Below are positions 1 through 8,970 of a stretch of DNA of 64,000 nt, piece after piece (position 1 is the stretch's first letter; each line of letters starts with the position of its first letter). The translations under genes and the position numbers were made by a program. Source of the DNA: CAVWNR01 sp963756525 (GTDB lineage: Bacteria; Actinomycetota; Actinomycetes; Mycobacteriales; Jatrophihabitantaceae); assembly GCA_963756525.1 (NCBI GenBank), contig CAVWNR010000001.1, positions 1 through 64,000 on the forward strand, given 5' to 3'. The notes under the pieces were generated by a model. It made no database searches. It saw only the letters and a program-made list of their open reading frames with translations, and had not been told where the DNA came from.

Positions 1-559
1 ACCATGAGTCCACCCACCTCCGGTGCCGGGCCGGGCGGCACACGCCGACACGGCATTGGCCAATCCGGCCCGCCGCGCTGACATCCTGCAGCGAATCGCT
101 GGGCGCGCGGCGGCACGCAGCGCTGGATCCAGATCAAACAACACGATCAACCCAGTCATCAAAGATGCGTGGCTCCAGCCTCGATCGCCCGCACCGGTCG
201 AATGTTCATGCACAGCGTCCCCCGGCCTACACCAGCCGCGCGGAGATCTTGGCATGTGCCGACTGAGGAGTTGGCCGGCACGCTTGGTGGGAGCGGAGAT
301 CCGTCTCAAGGCCGGTACGTTCCCGGTTACAGGTGAACGATGCCGGACCGCCGAGCGACGGGCGTCGATGCTGTTCGCCGGCGTGCATCGGTGCTGTCAA
401 CGCCGGTGCGGCCCGGAGCGGACACCGGGGTGAGCGGCCCCGCGGCGCGGCGGTGCATGGTGCGGCATTCGGGTTGGCGGCGGCGGAGCCGGTGGCTGGA
501 AGTCGACAACGCGCTGCTGCCATTCCTGCGCTGTGGCAGCGGATCCTGATCAGCGCTGC
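1..559. other. No supported gene at left edge
   Basis: Open frames exist on both strands here but none has a convincing start, ribosome site or family match. The minus-strand frames are continuations of the decayed acyltransferase that begins further right. I see no RNA gene, repeat or terminator. Confidence 0.4.
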
Positions 560-1145
560 GCTCGCTGCCCTCCTGGGGTGCGCGGCGGGTCGGCCGCTGC
601 GGGCGAAACCGGTCCCGGTGCGGAACTCGGCCGCGGTCTCCCCGGCGTTGGCGGTCCCCCCGGCGGGCGCGAACAACTCGACCCGCAGCCGCGGACGGCG
701 CGGGAAGCAGGCCATGTCCACCGCCCCGCTGACCGCGGCGCACACCACCCGGGCCTCCGGCACGGCCAGGATCAGCCACCCGACGCCGCTGCGCGCCCGC
801 AGCGGCCGCCCGCGAGATACCGTCCGCTCCGCGAAGACCCCCACACAACGCCCGTAGTGCAGCTCGCGTACCGCCGCCGCCAACGCCGCCCGACCCCGGT
901 GCCCCGCTCGATCGGGATCTGCCCCATCGCGTCCGGCAGCCAACCCAGCGGCCGCCACCGCCACAGCGACGATCTGGCCAGCGCGTGCACCTGCCGCCGC
1001 ACGGCGACCGCGACCAGCAGCGGATCCCACGCGCTGTCGTGGTTGCCAGCAGCACCGTGGCGCCGGTGCCCGGCAGGTCGGTCCGGCGCACCACCCGCAG
1101 CCGGCCCCACCAGCGCACGAATGGGATCGACGCTGCTAGGAACAT
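560..1145 (-). pseudogene. Broken PlsC-like acyltransferase
   Basis: Remnant of a 1-acylglycerol-3-phosphate acyltransferase (PlsC/LPLAT family), which moves acyl groups onto lysophospholipid at the membrane. The hallmarks are spread over all three minus frames. An N-terminal stretch ends in VLLA. The catalytic NHxxxxD block follows in a second frame (NHDSAWDP, near 1020-1045), then the MGQIPIERG block (near 905-930). In a third frame come the FPEGT-equivalent, here FAERT, and a downstream VSGAVD. Inserting one base near 1045 and correcting near 897 restores a single reading frame. The glycine of the FPEGT motif is replaced by arginine, so the protein would probably be inactive even if repaired. 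It lies about 250 bp from the IS21 element end. Family assignment is fairly sure; exact ends are approximate. Confidence 0.65.
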
Positions 1146-1395
1146 CCGGTACGCGCCCGACACCGGCTCGCCGCTCACACCCAGCCAGTGTTCACCGCGC
1201 ACCGCGGCCGCCGGCCAGCGCAGCAACACGCGATAGGGGACGTGCGGATCGGAGACGTCGCCGGGACGGCCGGGTCGCTGTGCGCCGGGCTCATCGCGCC
1301 TTGCGCGCACTGCGCGCCGTCGCGAGCAAGGTCGCAGCAGCGCGCAACATGCAAGCGATCGCGTCCTTGAGCCTGTCACACAGCCGGCGGCCTGG

Positions 1396-1400
1396 CCCCG
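1396..1400. repeat. Target-site duplication, left copy (CCCCG)
   Basis: Five bases immediately outside the left TGTC end of the IS21 element, identical to 4092-4096 outside the right end. A matching pair this close to the ends indicates an insertion that has not since been rearranged. Confidence 0.8.
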
Positions 1401-1450
1401 TGTCAACGGCCAAGTTGTGGTCCCCGCTGGTGGCCAACTGAAAGTCCCCG
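1401..1450 (+). repeat. IS21 left terminal repeats
   Basis: Terminal inverted repeat region with two TGGCCA-N8-TCCCC units spaced 24 bp apart. They align position by position with the reverse complement of 4042-4091. These are presumed IstA binding sites. Confidence 0.8.
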
Positions 1451-1673
1451 CTCCTTGGGTGTTTTCGATGTTCGGTTCAGGTCTGGAGTCGGCGGTGTTC
1501 GGCGACTCGGCAGGCTGGTGTGCAGTAGCGGCGGGGTTGTCCGCGTTGGTTGGTTGGGCAGTGGAAGGTGCGGTTGCAGAGCCACCGGTCGCAGCGGCGG
1601 AGTAGGCAGTGCGGGTGGTCTGGGCAGGGCCAGGCCCGGGTCGCCGGGCTGTAACGATATTCGCGCTGTTGGG

Positions 1674-2455
1674 TCATCGGACCGGCGTGGCTTCGATGGC
1701 GGTGCGGGCGCGGGCCTGTTTCATCCGGTAGCTGTCGCCGTCGGTGATGACGACGTGGCAGTGGTGTAGCAGCCGGTCGAGCAGGCTGACCGCGGTGGTG
1801 TGTTCGGGCAGGAACCGTCCCCAGGATTCGAACGGCCAGTGTGAGCCAATGCCCAGCGCGCGGCGTTCGTAGGCGGCGGCGACGAACCGGAACAGCAGTT
1901 GCGCGCCGGTGTCGTCCAGCGGTGCGAAGCCGAGTTCGTCGCAGAGGATGAGGTCGTTGCGCAGCAGGGTTTCGATGACCCGCCCGACCGAGTTGTCGGC
2001 CAGGGCGCGGTAGAGGGTTTCGACGAGCTCGGCGGCGGTGAAGTACCGCACCCGGTGCCCGGCCTGGACCGCGGCGACACCCATGGCCACCAGGACGTGG
2101 CTTTTGCCGGTGCCGGCCGGCCCGATCAGGCAAGTGTTCTCCGCGGCCCGGATCCATTCCAGGCTGGCGAGGTAGTCGAAGGTCGCCTTGTGGATCGAGG
2201 ACGCGGCGACGTCGAACTGGTCGAGGGTCTTCACCACGGGGAACGCCGCGAGGCGCATGCGGGTGCGGGCGTTGGAGTCGTCGCGGGCGGTGATCTCGGC
2301 CTCGACGAGGGTGCGCAGGAACTCCTCGGGGTCCACCGCTGCGTCTTCGCGGTGATCAGCAGTTCGGGGGCGAGGCGGCGCATCGCGGCCATCTTCAACC
2401 GTCTCAGCCCGTCGTTGAGATCGCCCGGCAGCGGCGGCGGGGTGGTGGTGCTCAT
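1674..2455 (-). pseudogene. istB: istB, AAA+ transposition helper, frameshifted
   Basis: IstB is the ATP-dependent partner of the IS21 transposase and activates it at target DNA. The start ATG at 2455 gives the usual N-terminus ending in LLITAKTQRW. One base is missing near 2334, after which the family sequence PEEFLRTLVEAEI continues in another frame to the stop at 1674. With one G restored the protein is about 260 residues, a normal IstB length. The Walker A motif (IGPAGTGKSH, near 2110) and Walker B region (LILCDELGF, near 1945) are intact in the downstream part. That part could also start at a GTG at 2336, giving 220 residues without the N-terminal helix. ATG 2455 overlaps the istA stop, as usual for IS21. 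The cause could be inactivation, programmed frameshifting or a sequencing error. Confidence 0.8.
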
Positions 2456-3927
2456 GACGGGTCGCCGCCGATCTTGTAGTCGCTCAGCGGGCGGGTCGGC
2501 ACGCTGGGCAGGGTCAGTACCAGCGCCTGCCCCGCCTGCCGTGGGCTGGGTGCGGCACCGGCGGCGGCCAGGATCGAGCGCACGTCATCGGCGCGCCAGC
2601 GGCGGAACTGGACCGCACGCTCTAGCGCGGCGAGCAGCGCCGTGTCGCCGTGCGCGGCCTGCAGGGTGAGGATCTCGCCGATCTCCCTGGCCAGGTTCGC
2701 CACCCCGGCTGCGGCGGCGCCGGTCAGGAAGGACGCGGCGACCTCACCAAGGGACAGGAACCGCTTCTCCTGCGCGGTCTTGGCCCGCGGCGCGCGCCGC
2801 GGCTTGTCCGGCCGGCTGCTGCCATAGTGCTCGTCGAGGATGCTGGTCTCACCCGGCGCGACCAGGGCGTGCTCGGCGACGAGTTCGCCGGTGAACACCT
2901 CGAGCACCTGTACCCGCTCGGCGAGCACGCTGATCAGCACACTCGCGCCGATGAGCCGGTTCGGCACCGAGTAGCGAGCCGAGCCGAACCGCACACACGA
3001 CAGCTTGTCGACCTTGCGGCTGATCGGCCTGGCGCCGATCTCGCAGCGCAGCGACGGCAACCCCCCGAGCAGCTTCCGCTCGGCGTCCAGCCGCTGCGCG
3101 GGGACCGCGCAGATCTGCGACTGCACCACCGCGTTGACCTCGGCGCACCACCGCACCGCCATGCCGTTCGCGGCGGCCAGGTCGGTCACGGCGGGTTCCT
3201 GCGGCACCATCAGGTCGCGTTTCGCGTACCCGACAAGCGCCTCGACGATCCCCTTCGACTCAGGATCGTGGGCCTCACAAAAGTCAGGCCGGAAACCGTA
3301 ATGGGTCGCGAAGCGTACGTAGTTCGCCGTCGGCACGACGACGTTGGCCACCACACCGGCCTTCAGGCAGCCCATCCGGTCAGCGAGCACCATGCGCGGA
3401 ACCCCGCCCAGCACCTCGAAGCACTCGGCGAGCAACGCCATCGTGGTGGCCGCTTTCTCATCGGCGGCGAAGCGCACGAACCGGAACCTCGACCACGCCA
3501 GCACCGCGCAGAACACGTGCAGCCCGTTCTCCACCCCCCAGTCGATGACCAACGTGTCCCCGGGCGTCCACACCGCCGGACGGCGGCCACGATGATGACC
3601 CTGCCGCCACTGCCGTTTCACCGTCGCCACCAGCCGGCGGAAGTTCCGCGCCGACCCCTCATACCCGCCCGCACGTGCCGCGGGCAGCAGCCGCTTCGCC
3701 GAGATCCGTCCGCTCGTCTTCCTCACCCGCTCCCCGACCAGCTTCTCCACCTCGTCGTAGTTATGCCCCCGGTCCTTGCGCGCCGGCGCTGCACCGCCGG
3801 CGTTGTGCCGCTCGACGATCCGCTTCACCGTCTTATGTGTGGTGCCGCATACCTCCGCCGCACCCCGGTAGCTACCCACCTCCCGGTAGGCCGCGATCAC
3901 ATCCATCCGTTCCCTCGCGTTCATCAT
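2452..3927 (-). CDS. istA: IstA, IS21-family DDE transposase
   Basis: Transposase of the IS21 element, which cuts and joins the element ends. About 491 residues from the ATG at 3927, chosen because a GGGGA ribosome site lies just upstream; an upstream start would add 22 poorly conserved residues. A helix-turn-helix occupies roughly residues 13-40. The DDE catalytic core follows: first Asp in LVIDWG (about residue 129), second in MVLADRMG, and Glu in HDPESKGIVEALVG. A basic C-terminal domain follows. Its stop overlaps the istB start, so the two are translationally coupled. No frame break is seen. Confidence 0.92.
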   Translation of the reverse strand: MMNARERMDVIAAYREVGSYRGAAEVCGTTHKTVKRIVERHNAGGAAPARKDRGHNYDEVEKLVGERVRKTSGRISAKRLLPAARAGGYEGSARNFRRLVATVKRQWRQGHHRGRRPAVWTPGDTLVIDWGVENGLHVFCAVLAWSRFRFVRFAADEKAATTMALLAECFEVLGGVPRMVLADRMGCLKAGVVANVVVPTANYVRFATHYGFRPDFCEAHDPESKGIVEALVGYAKRDLMVPQEPAVTDLAAANGMAVRWCAEVNAVVQSQICAVPAQRLDAERKLLGGLPSLRCEIGARPISRKVDKLSCVRFGSARYSVPNRLIGASVLISVLAERVQVLEVFTGELVAEHALVAPGETSILDEHYGSSRPDKPRRAPRAKTAQEKRFLSLGEVAASFLTGAAAAGVANLAREIGEILTLQAAHGDTALLAALERAVQFRRWRADDVRSILAAAGAAPSPRQAGQALVLTLPSVPTRPLSDYKIGGDPS

Positions 3928-4014
3928 TGGTGTCCCCTGCCCGGTGATCGATGATCTGGTTGGCACCGACACCCTCACCGCGCAGCGGCCCACACCGTGG
4001 ACAGGACACGCGAG

Positions 4015-4091
4015 AAACGGGGACTTCTACCTGGCCAAAACCGGGGACCTAAACCTGGCCACCACTGGGGACTTTCTCATGGCCACGGACA
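4015..4091 (-). repeat. IS21 right terminal repeats
   Basis: Read on the minus strand, this has three units of TGGCCA-N8-TCCCC. The first starts 8 bases from the TGTC terminus, and the third is closest to istA. The right end therefore has one more unit than the left. Confidence 0.75.
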
Positions 4092-4096
4092 CCCCG
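4092..4096. repeat. Target-site duplication, right copy (CCCCG)
   Basis: Direct partner of 1396-1400. It fixes the right boundary of the IS21 element at 4091. Confidence 0.8.
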
Positions 4097-4307
4097 GAAG
4101 CGGTCGATCCGATCGCGCCGGTAGACCGAAAGCGATCCTTTGCGTTGAACCCGGGGCGCTTGGGCTGTCCGCTGGTTGGGGGACGCACGGTCCTCCGCCG
4201 GGTCGGCTGCTCGTGCGACGGCGCCGGCCCGGCGCCGAGCGCAGGGTTAACGGGATCGGACAGAACGTCCGGTGGACGCCCGGATGACCGGAGTCCTCAC
4301 CCGTTTC

Positions 4308-4325
4308 AAGGAGTTGATTATCATT
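4308..4325 (+). promoter_or_regulatory. Ribosome site pointing to an ATT start
   Basis: AAGGAG at 4308-4313, nine bases, then ATT at 4323-4325 in frame with the secreted protein. This is the best ribosome site near the gene and falls inside the reading frame of the longer ATG/GTG alternatives. It suggests an AUU start, or a former ATG that mutated. Confidence 0.5.
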
Positions 4326-5348
4326 CGTATCACCACCAAGACCACCGGTGTGCTGCTGGCCGGGGCCGCGCTGTGCGGGCTGGGGTCGCTGAGCTCGCTC
4401 GCCTACGCCGACACCCCCAGCAGCGCGCGGCACACCGTCGGGGCCCCGCAGCAGGTGCTGTATTCGCGCGGGTTCCTCGTCTACAACCTGACCTCCACCC
4501 CGATGACGTTGAAGAGCGTCACCGGTGACGGCAACTTCGAAGGCAGGCCGGACGTCGGGTCGGTGTTGCAGCCGGGCCAGCACGCCGACTTCGAGGTGCA
4601 GTACCGGGCATTCAGCGTGCAGAACGACGACATCACCTACAGCAACGGCTCGTCCGCCCTCGACGCGCGGCTCACCGTCGACGGCCTCAACGACGCCGGC
4701 AGGCCGACCTCGACCTGCAGCCGCGTGTCCGGCCCGGACGATTGCGCCAGCGACGGCGGCACGACCATCCGGATCACCGAGCCGGCCGGCACCGTGATCA
4801 ACATCGACGGGTCGCAGGCCCAGTCCCAGGCCGCCGCCCTCAAGCAGTTCTGCGCGCAGAACTCCGACGCCAGCTGCACCTTCACCCCGACCGGCGAGAC
4901 GAACGTGGACAGGCCCAAGCACGTGCTGGCCACCGAGACCAACAACGGCACCCGCGACGCCACGTTGAGCGTCACCAAGACCGACGACGTGTCCTCCACG
5001 AACAGCGTGGACCTCAGCGCCAGCGTGGGCGGCAACATCGCCGGCCTGGTCGATGTGCAGATCACCGCCGCCTACGGTCACACCTGGTCCCAGGGGCACT
5101 CCTTCGCGACCGGCGTCAGCAACATCGTCCCCGCGGGCTACTACGGCCAGATCACCGCGATCGCCCCGATGATCCGCGACACCGGCAACTTCACCATCAC
5201 CGTCGGCAACACCACGATCAACCTGCTCGGCGTGTACTTCGACAGCCCCAACCGGGACGGCGCCGAGCACTTCGGCTACGACGAGCACCCGCTGTCCCAG
5301 GCGCAAAAGGACAGCCTGCCCAAGACCGCCATCGTGAGCACCCGCTGA
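4323..5348 (+). CDS. Secreted protein, beta-pore-former-like pattern
   Basis: Exported protein of about 341 residues with a classic signal peptide: basic RITTKTTG, hydrophobic core, and an A-Y-A cleavage site before DTPSS. The mature part is rich in Ser, Thr, Gly and Asn with alternating polar/hydrophobic strands. The central stretch (TLSVTKTDD, then SVDLSASVGGNIAG, then YGHTWSQGHSF) resembles the membrane-inserting hairpin region of aerolysin/ETX-MTX2-type pore formers. That resemblance is by pattern only; I recognise no close family. There are four cysteines. The start is unusual: AAGGAG at 4308-4313 sits 9 bases before an in-frame ATT at 4323, which would give an ideal signal peptide. The nearest ATG (4284) and GTG (4272) lack a Shine-Dalgarno site and would add 13 or 17 residues. 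The IS21 element inserted about 230 bp upstream may have altered its promoter. Confidence 0.7.
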   Translation: MRITTKTTGVLLAGAALCGLGSLSSLAYADTPSSARHTVGAPQQVLYSRGFLVYNLTSTPMTLKSVTGDGNFEGRPDVGSVLQPGQHADFEVQYRAFSVQNDDITYSNGSSALDARLTVDGLNDAGRPTSTCSRVSGPDDCASDGGTTIRITEPAGTVINIDGSQAQSQAAALKQFCAQNSDASCTFTPTGETNVDRPKHVLATETNNGTRDATLSVTKTDDVSSTNSVDLSASVGGNIAGLVDVQITAAYGHTWSQGHSFATGVSNIVPAGYYGQITAIAPMIRDTGNFTITVGNTTINLLGVYFDSPNRDGAEHFGYDEHPLSQAQKDSLPKTAIVSTR

Positions 5349-5402
5349 CCCGACACCCGGCACCGCCCACCACACCACACCGCACCACAGCGCACCACCG
5401 CC

Positions 5403-5430
5403 GCCCGGACGGCCCACCCGCCGTCCGGGC
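5403..5430 (+). terminator. Strong hairpin after secreted-protein gene
   Basis: Perfect 11-bp GC-rich stem (arms 5403-5413 and 5420-5430) with a 6-base loop, 54 bp past the stop at 5348. No T-run follows, as is common for hairpin terminators in actinobacteria. Confidence 0.65.
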
Positions 5431-5492
5431 AGCTCACATGCACAGACCCGGACCCGCCCTCGGCCACGAGCAGTCCACCAACCACCCGGCTC

Positions 5493-5700
5493 TCCCGGGC
5501 CGGCAGCCGCAAGATCGACCGGGTGCTGCACATCATGGCCATCGTGCAGTTGGGCAACCCACCGCGGGCCGCGCCTACTACGGCCGCAGAGTCGCTGACG
5601 GCAAGGCCACGACGAAGCGATGCGCGGCCTCAAACGCCGCCTGTCCGACCTCGTGTAGCAGCAGATGGTCCTCGACGCCCGCGCCGCCACGGCGACACGA
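5493..5700 (+). pseudogene. IS110-type transposase C-terminal scar
   Basis: Three consecutive frames give the end of an IS110/IS1111-type transposase. First comes SRKIDRVLHIMAIVQLGNP (from 5493), then GRAYYGRRVADGK (from about 5566). Last comes LKRRLSDLV, followed by an in-frame TAG and QQMVLDARAA (to about 5700). The order matches the conserved tail of the family. With two frame changes and a stop, and no N-terminal DEDD catalytic domain nearby, this is a dead fragment. Confidence 0.6.
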
Positions 5701-6150
5701 CGGGCCCGCCAGGGCAGATGGGGACGACTGTTGACTCCAGCGTGGCCGACCCGACGCCCCGACGCCGGCGCTTCGGAAAGGCCACTTCCCGGACCCGCCA
5801 TGGCCAGCGTAGAACCGCCCAGCCGACCGCGGACACCGCCTGAACGCACGCCGGCAGGTCTGGCTGCTCGGCGTCGCTCTGATCAGTCGAACAAGCGATC
5901 GTCAACAGTGTGTAGTCATGCGATGGAGTGGCTGATATGGCTACTCAGGCATCAGGTGTGACCGGGCCGCGGGAGGTTGCTGCCACCGGGTGCCGAGACC
6001 GGAGCCGGCTAGCAGACCGGGTGACTGTCCCGGCGGCGGATTCGTTCACCCGAGAGCGCATGACCATCTGGTTGCCGCGCCGCATCGCGACCGCACCCGC
6101 CGGTCCGGTCAACCGGCCGGCAACCGGTCCCCTGTCGCCGGGTGGCGAGT
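5701..6150. other. No supported gene
   Basis: Between the IS110 scar and the small coiled-coil gene. Overlapping open frames are Arg/Pro-rich translations of high-GC DNA without ribosome sites or family features. Confidence 0.4.
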
Positions 6151-6588
6151 TCAGTAGCGCTGCGCGACTGTGATGACCTCTTCAACGTCGCCGATGAGCA
6201 CGGCGACCTGGCTGACGTCCAGCCGCCCCTGCCTGTTCACAAGGTCTTTCACCTGGCCGAGTTCCTGAGCCGAGCGCTGCCGCCAGCTTTCCACGACGCG
6301 CACCATATTGGCGTATCCGGTCGCGGTGCAGTCTTTGCGCAACTCGCTGAGCACTCCGCTCACCCCACCGGCCACCTGTTGCGCCAGGCTCTTCTCATCG
6401 CGATTGAGCTTGCTGCTGCCCTGCAGCTTCCCCACCGTATCGAGCTGTGCCTCGATCTTGTCCAGCTGCGCCGAGAGCGCCGTTACCGCATCCCTCCTGT
6501 TCCGATCGGCCGGCGACATTCCGACCATCTCATGATTATCGCTCACCGCGGATCCGCCCTTCTTGAGGTCAATCAGTTGCCGGTGCAT
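6151..6588 (-). CDS. Small helical protein of unknown function
   Basis: 145 residues, mostly predicted helix. The middle (residues 35-75, AVTALSAQLDKIEAQLDTV onward) is heptad-like and may form a coiled coil. There is no signal peptide or membrane segment, so it is probably cytosolic. The start ATG at 6588 has AGGA five bases upstream and overlaps the stop of the preceding minus-strand frame as TAATG, suggesting coupling. A later GTG at 6546 is an alternative start. I do not recognise a family. Confidence 0.55.
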   Translation of the reverse strand: MHRQLIDLKKGGSAVSDNHEMVGMSPADRNRRDAVTALSAQLDKIEAQLDTVGKLQGSSKLNRDEKSLAQQVAGGVSGVLSELRKDCTATGYANMVRVVESWRQRSAQELGQVKDLVNRQGRLDVSQVAVLIGDVEEVITVAQRY

Positions 6589-7268
6589 TAGGTTCCTGCG
6601 TCAACTCTTTTGTCGCAAAATACCGCCGCGACAGTTAGCCAAGACCAAGCAGACGGAGGCGCCCTAATTCTCGAATAGTTGCTGACGATCTCGAGCAGGG
6701 TTTCGGTCCGTATCACACAGACAATCCCACGCCCCGGGTAAGTCTGTCGCAATAGAGAACTACCGCGCCGGGCGCCCGGGTGAGCGGCGCCGTGCATCTC
6801 GTTGAGCGTCGTACGGGCTGCGCCGCACTGCGTGGGCAGCGGGTCAGTGCTGCCAACCAGGATCACGAGAACGTCAGCCCTGACCAGGGCGGAGCACCGA
6901 GCGAGGCGAACGAGCGCCTCCGGTCCGGATTCCAGCCTCGCTGCCCACGCCGTGGCGTGGATCGTCCTACCATCAGCGCCTCGGACCAGCGGCCAGCTCA
7001 CCCGCCACCCCTGGCCCGGAACGTCGATGTCCGTGCTGACCACAAACGCCGGCTGCAGCCATGTCAACTTCGGTCCGGCGGCCGGCGCGCTGAGCACAAC
7101 ATCCCCGATGCCGGGATCTGCTGCCCGCGCGGTAACCAGACATCGCCCGCCGGGCAGGCAACCCGCGGCGCGGCCACGCGCGTCGCCGACAACCGGTAGA
7201 CCGAGCGGCACCGGGCCGCCGGCAGCACCAATCTCGCGCCAGCCACCACGACCGGTGTGATCATCCAT
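6588..7268 (-). CDS. Hypothetical protein, possibly coupled upstream partner
   Basis: 226 residues from ATG 7268. Codon third positions are GC-rich while second positions are not, which supports real coding. Its TAA overlaps the ATG of the next gene. The centre contains LTWLQPAFVVSTDIDVPG and HATAWAARLESGPEALVRLA, which look like an ordinary folded domain. The last 40 residues have lower GC and weaker codon bias. No family is recognised. The frame stays open upstream to 7421, so the start is uncertain. Confidence 0.4.
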   Translation of the reverse strand: MDDHTGRGGWREIGAAGGPVPLGLPVVGDARGRAAGCLPGGRCLVTARAADPGIGDVVLSAPAAGPKLTWLQPAFVVSTDIDVPGQGWRVSWPLVRGADGRTIHATAWAARLESGPEALVRLARCSALVRADVLVILVGSTDPLPTQCGAARTTLNEMHGAAHPGARRGSSLLRQTYPGRGIVCVIRTETLLEIVSNYSRIRAPPSAWSWLTVAAVFCDKRVDAGT

Positions 7269-7421
7269 GCACCCCGCCAGCAGCGGGTTACCGGCCCACC
7301 GCGGGCACCCACCTCGTCGTGCCGGCCGGCAGGCATGCCCGCCCGGTGCACCGTGCCTTGCATGGCGATCCGTCGGGTGGCGAACACGGTGCGCGACACG
7401 CAACCCCCGGGCACTGAGCAA

Positions 7422-7867
7422 GGCCGGTGCAAAGGCGACCCGAGCCTATGACCATGCAGCGTACCGACGCAAACACTCAGCGTTTGTAGTCCGGCAGGCA
7501 GGCGTGGCAGCATAGAGCCGAGGAGACGGCGGCGGCGCGATGCGCTAGTTCCTGCTAGTGCGCGTCGCTGCAGGGGGGTTCGAGGTGTGGTCGCTGCGGC
7601 GGGTCGGCAGTCTGTGGTGGGTCAGCGCGCCGCCGCCGCGGCTGCCCGCCCGGTTGGGTTGCCGGCGCGGCGACGCCGATGCGGCGCTGCGAGGTCCACG
7701 GTGAGGTCACCCGCCGTCACCCGCTGCCGTCATCCCGCCGCCCAATCTCGGCGAGCTGCAATCTGCTCTGCCGATGAGAGATGGCCCCCGAGGGATGCCA
7801 ATACCGCGCACGGACCAGTCGACCGGTCTCCGCGGCACAAGTAGCCGACGGCGAAAAGGAGCATCCG
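7422..7867. other. No supported gene
   Basis: Intergenic stretch before the gene at 7868. It presumably carries that gene's promoter, but I see no clear -35/-10 pair. Confidence 0.4.
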
Positions 7868-8386
7868 ATGAGCGGTGCAGCCTTCCTGATTACCGCCGAC
7901 CAGGACGCGCGCGACCCCAAGCTCGCGCGGAAGCTGGTGCGCGCAAACAACTTCCGCTCCCTGTCTAAGTCGACCAGCTCGGGCGCGGGCGATGTCACCG
8001 ACGGCGTGCTCAATGTCCCTGAAGACGCCGTCCTGCTGATGATCGGAAACACCGACGAACTGCTGGCCGCCTGCGCGGCCGCTCTCAACAGCGACGGCAT
8101 CAACAGGATCGAGACCGGCCAGGGACACTACCTGGCCGGCTACTTCGTACGGATCTCGGTCTCCCCGGTGCCGGTACCGCTACTCGGCCAGGTGGATACC
8201 CTGCTCGGGATCGGCTGCGCGCAGCACTACTGGCAGCAATTCACTCCCAGCACCCATTCCTGGCGGTCAGTGAAACACTCGACCAGCACCACCGCGTTCT
8301 ATTTGCGGCCGAATCCGCAGCCGGACTGCTATCTCATCGACATGATCAACGACTGCAAGGCGCAGTCCCCGGGGGCCTTCATCTGA
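7868..8386 (+). CDS. Hypothetical cytosolic protein
   Basis: 172 residues. ATG 7868 was chosen because AAAGGAG at 7855-7861 lies six bases upstream. There is no signal peptide or transmembrane segment. The sequence begins SGAAFLITADQDARDPKLARK and has a hydrophobic middle (GHYLAGYFVRISVSPVPVPL). The C-terminal half has several aromatics and two cysteines. I do not recognise the family. It has no close neighbours, so context gives no clue. Confidence 0.6.
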   Translation: MSGAAFLITADQDARDPKLARKLVRANNFRSLSKSTSSGAGDVTDGVLNVPEDAVLLMIGNTDELLAACAAALNSDGINRIETGQGHYLAGYFVRISVSPVPVPLLGQVDTLLGIGCAQHYWQQFTPSTHSWRSVKHSTSTTAFYLRPNPQPDCYLIDMINDCKAQSPGAFI

Positions 8387-8970
8387 CCTGAGCTGCCCCG
8401 GTCACAACTCTGCCCGGCGGTCAACAGGCAGCGAACCTGGCATCGATCGACGGCATGCCTCAGCGGAGGCAGCGCGTTTTACCTGCTGCTCACCGCCGAC
8501 AGCCTCGCACTCGCCGTCCTGGTCAGTCACCAGCGCGCACCGGCACGACATGACGTCGCGTGCCCATGCAGCAGAGCCCAGCAGGTGTGCGCGACGGTTC
8601 TCAACTCGGCAAACTGCCGCCGATCGACCGGCCGCCAGCCACCGCCCGGCCGCCTCGACAACCTGCCGGAACTCCAGTACCAATGTTCGCGGATCCGCCG
8701 CGCTCCGGAAGCATTTCGTGATCTTGTTGTCGTGACGCAGCGTGACCGATTTCGGGTCTTCGGCGTTTCGCCGTGTGACTCGCAGGGCGAGAAATGTCGC
8801 CGTGTTGGTTTTGTCATGGCGGAAGGTCTCTCGCGTCCCTCGGGTCGGTTCGCTGCCGGCCGCGTCGATGTTCAGTGACGGGGCTGGTTGTCGGGAAGGC
8901 GTACCTCGACGCCGAGTGCGGCGCAGCGAGCGGGTCGTTTCCGATCTCAGCCAGTTGCTGCTTGGGCCGG
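8387..8970. other. No supported gene
   Basis: Open frames on both strands lack ribosome sites and family features. Nothing else is seen. Confidence 0.4.

Larger units (their letters stand above)
1401..4091. mobile_element. IS21-family insertion sequence
   Basis: Complete 2691-bp element. Both ends start TGTC and carry two copies of a repeat of the form TGGCCA-N8-TCCCC. Left end: GGCCA at 1408-1412 with TCCCC at 1421-1425, then TGGCCA at 1431-1436 with TCCCC near 1445-1449. The right end shows the same arrangement in reverse, plus a third copy further in. Multiple terminal repeats are typical of IS21-type elements, where IstA binds. The element is flanked by a direct repeat CCCCG at 1396-1400 and 4092-4096, the size expected for target duplication in this family. 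It carries istA (intact) and istB (frameshifted). Confidence 0.9.

Noticed and set aside
227..1406. Long minus-strand frames of 267 and 359 codons
   Set aside because: Each contains only part of the PlsC motifs; the real signal crosses frames, so they are annotated as one broken gene.
4077..5849. 590-codon minus frame over the secreted protein
   Set aside because: Antisense shadow of a high-GC gene; no ribosome site or family sequence.
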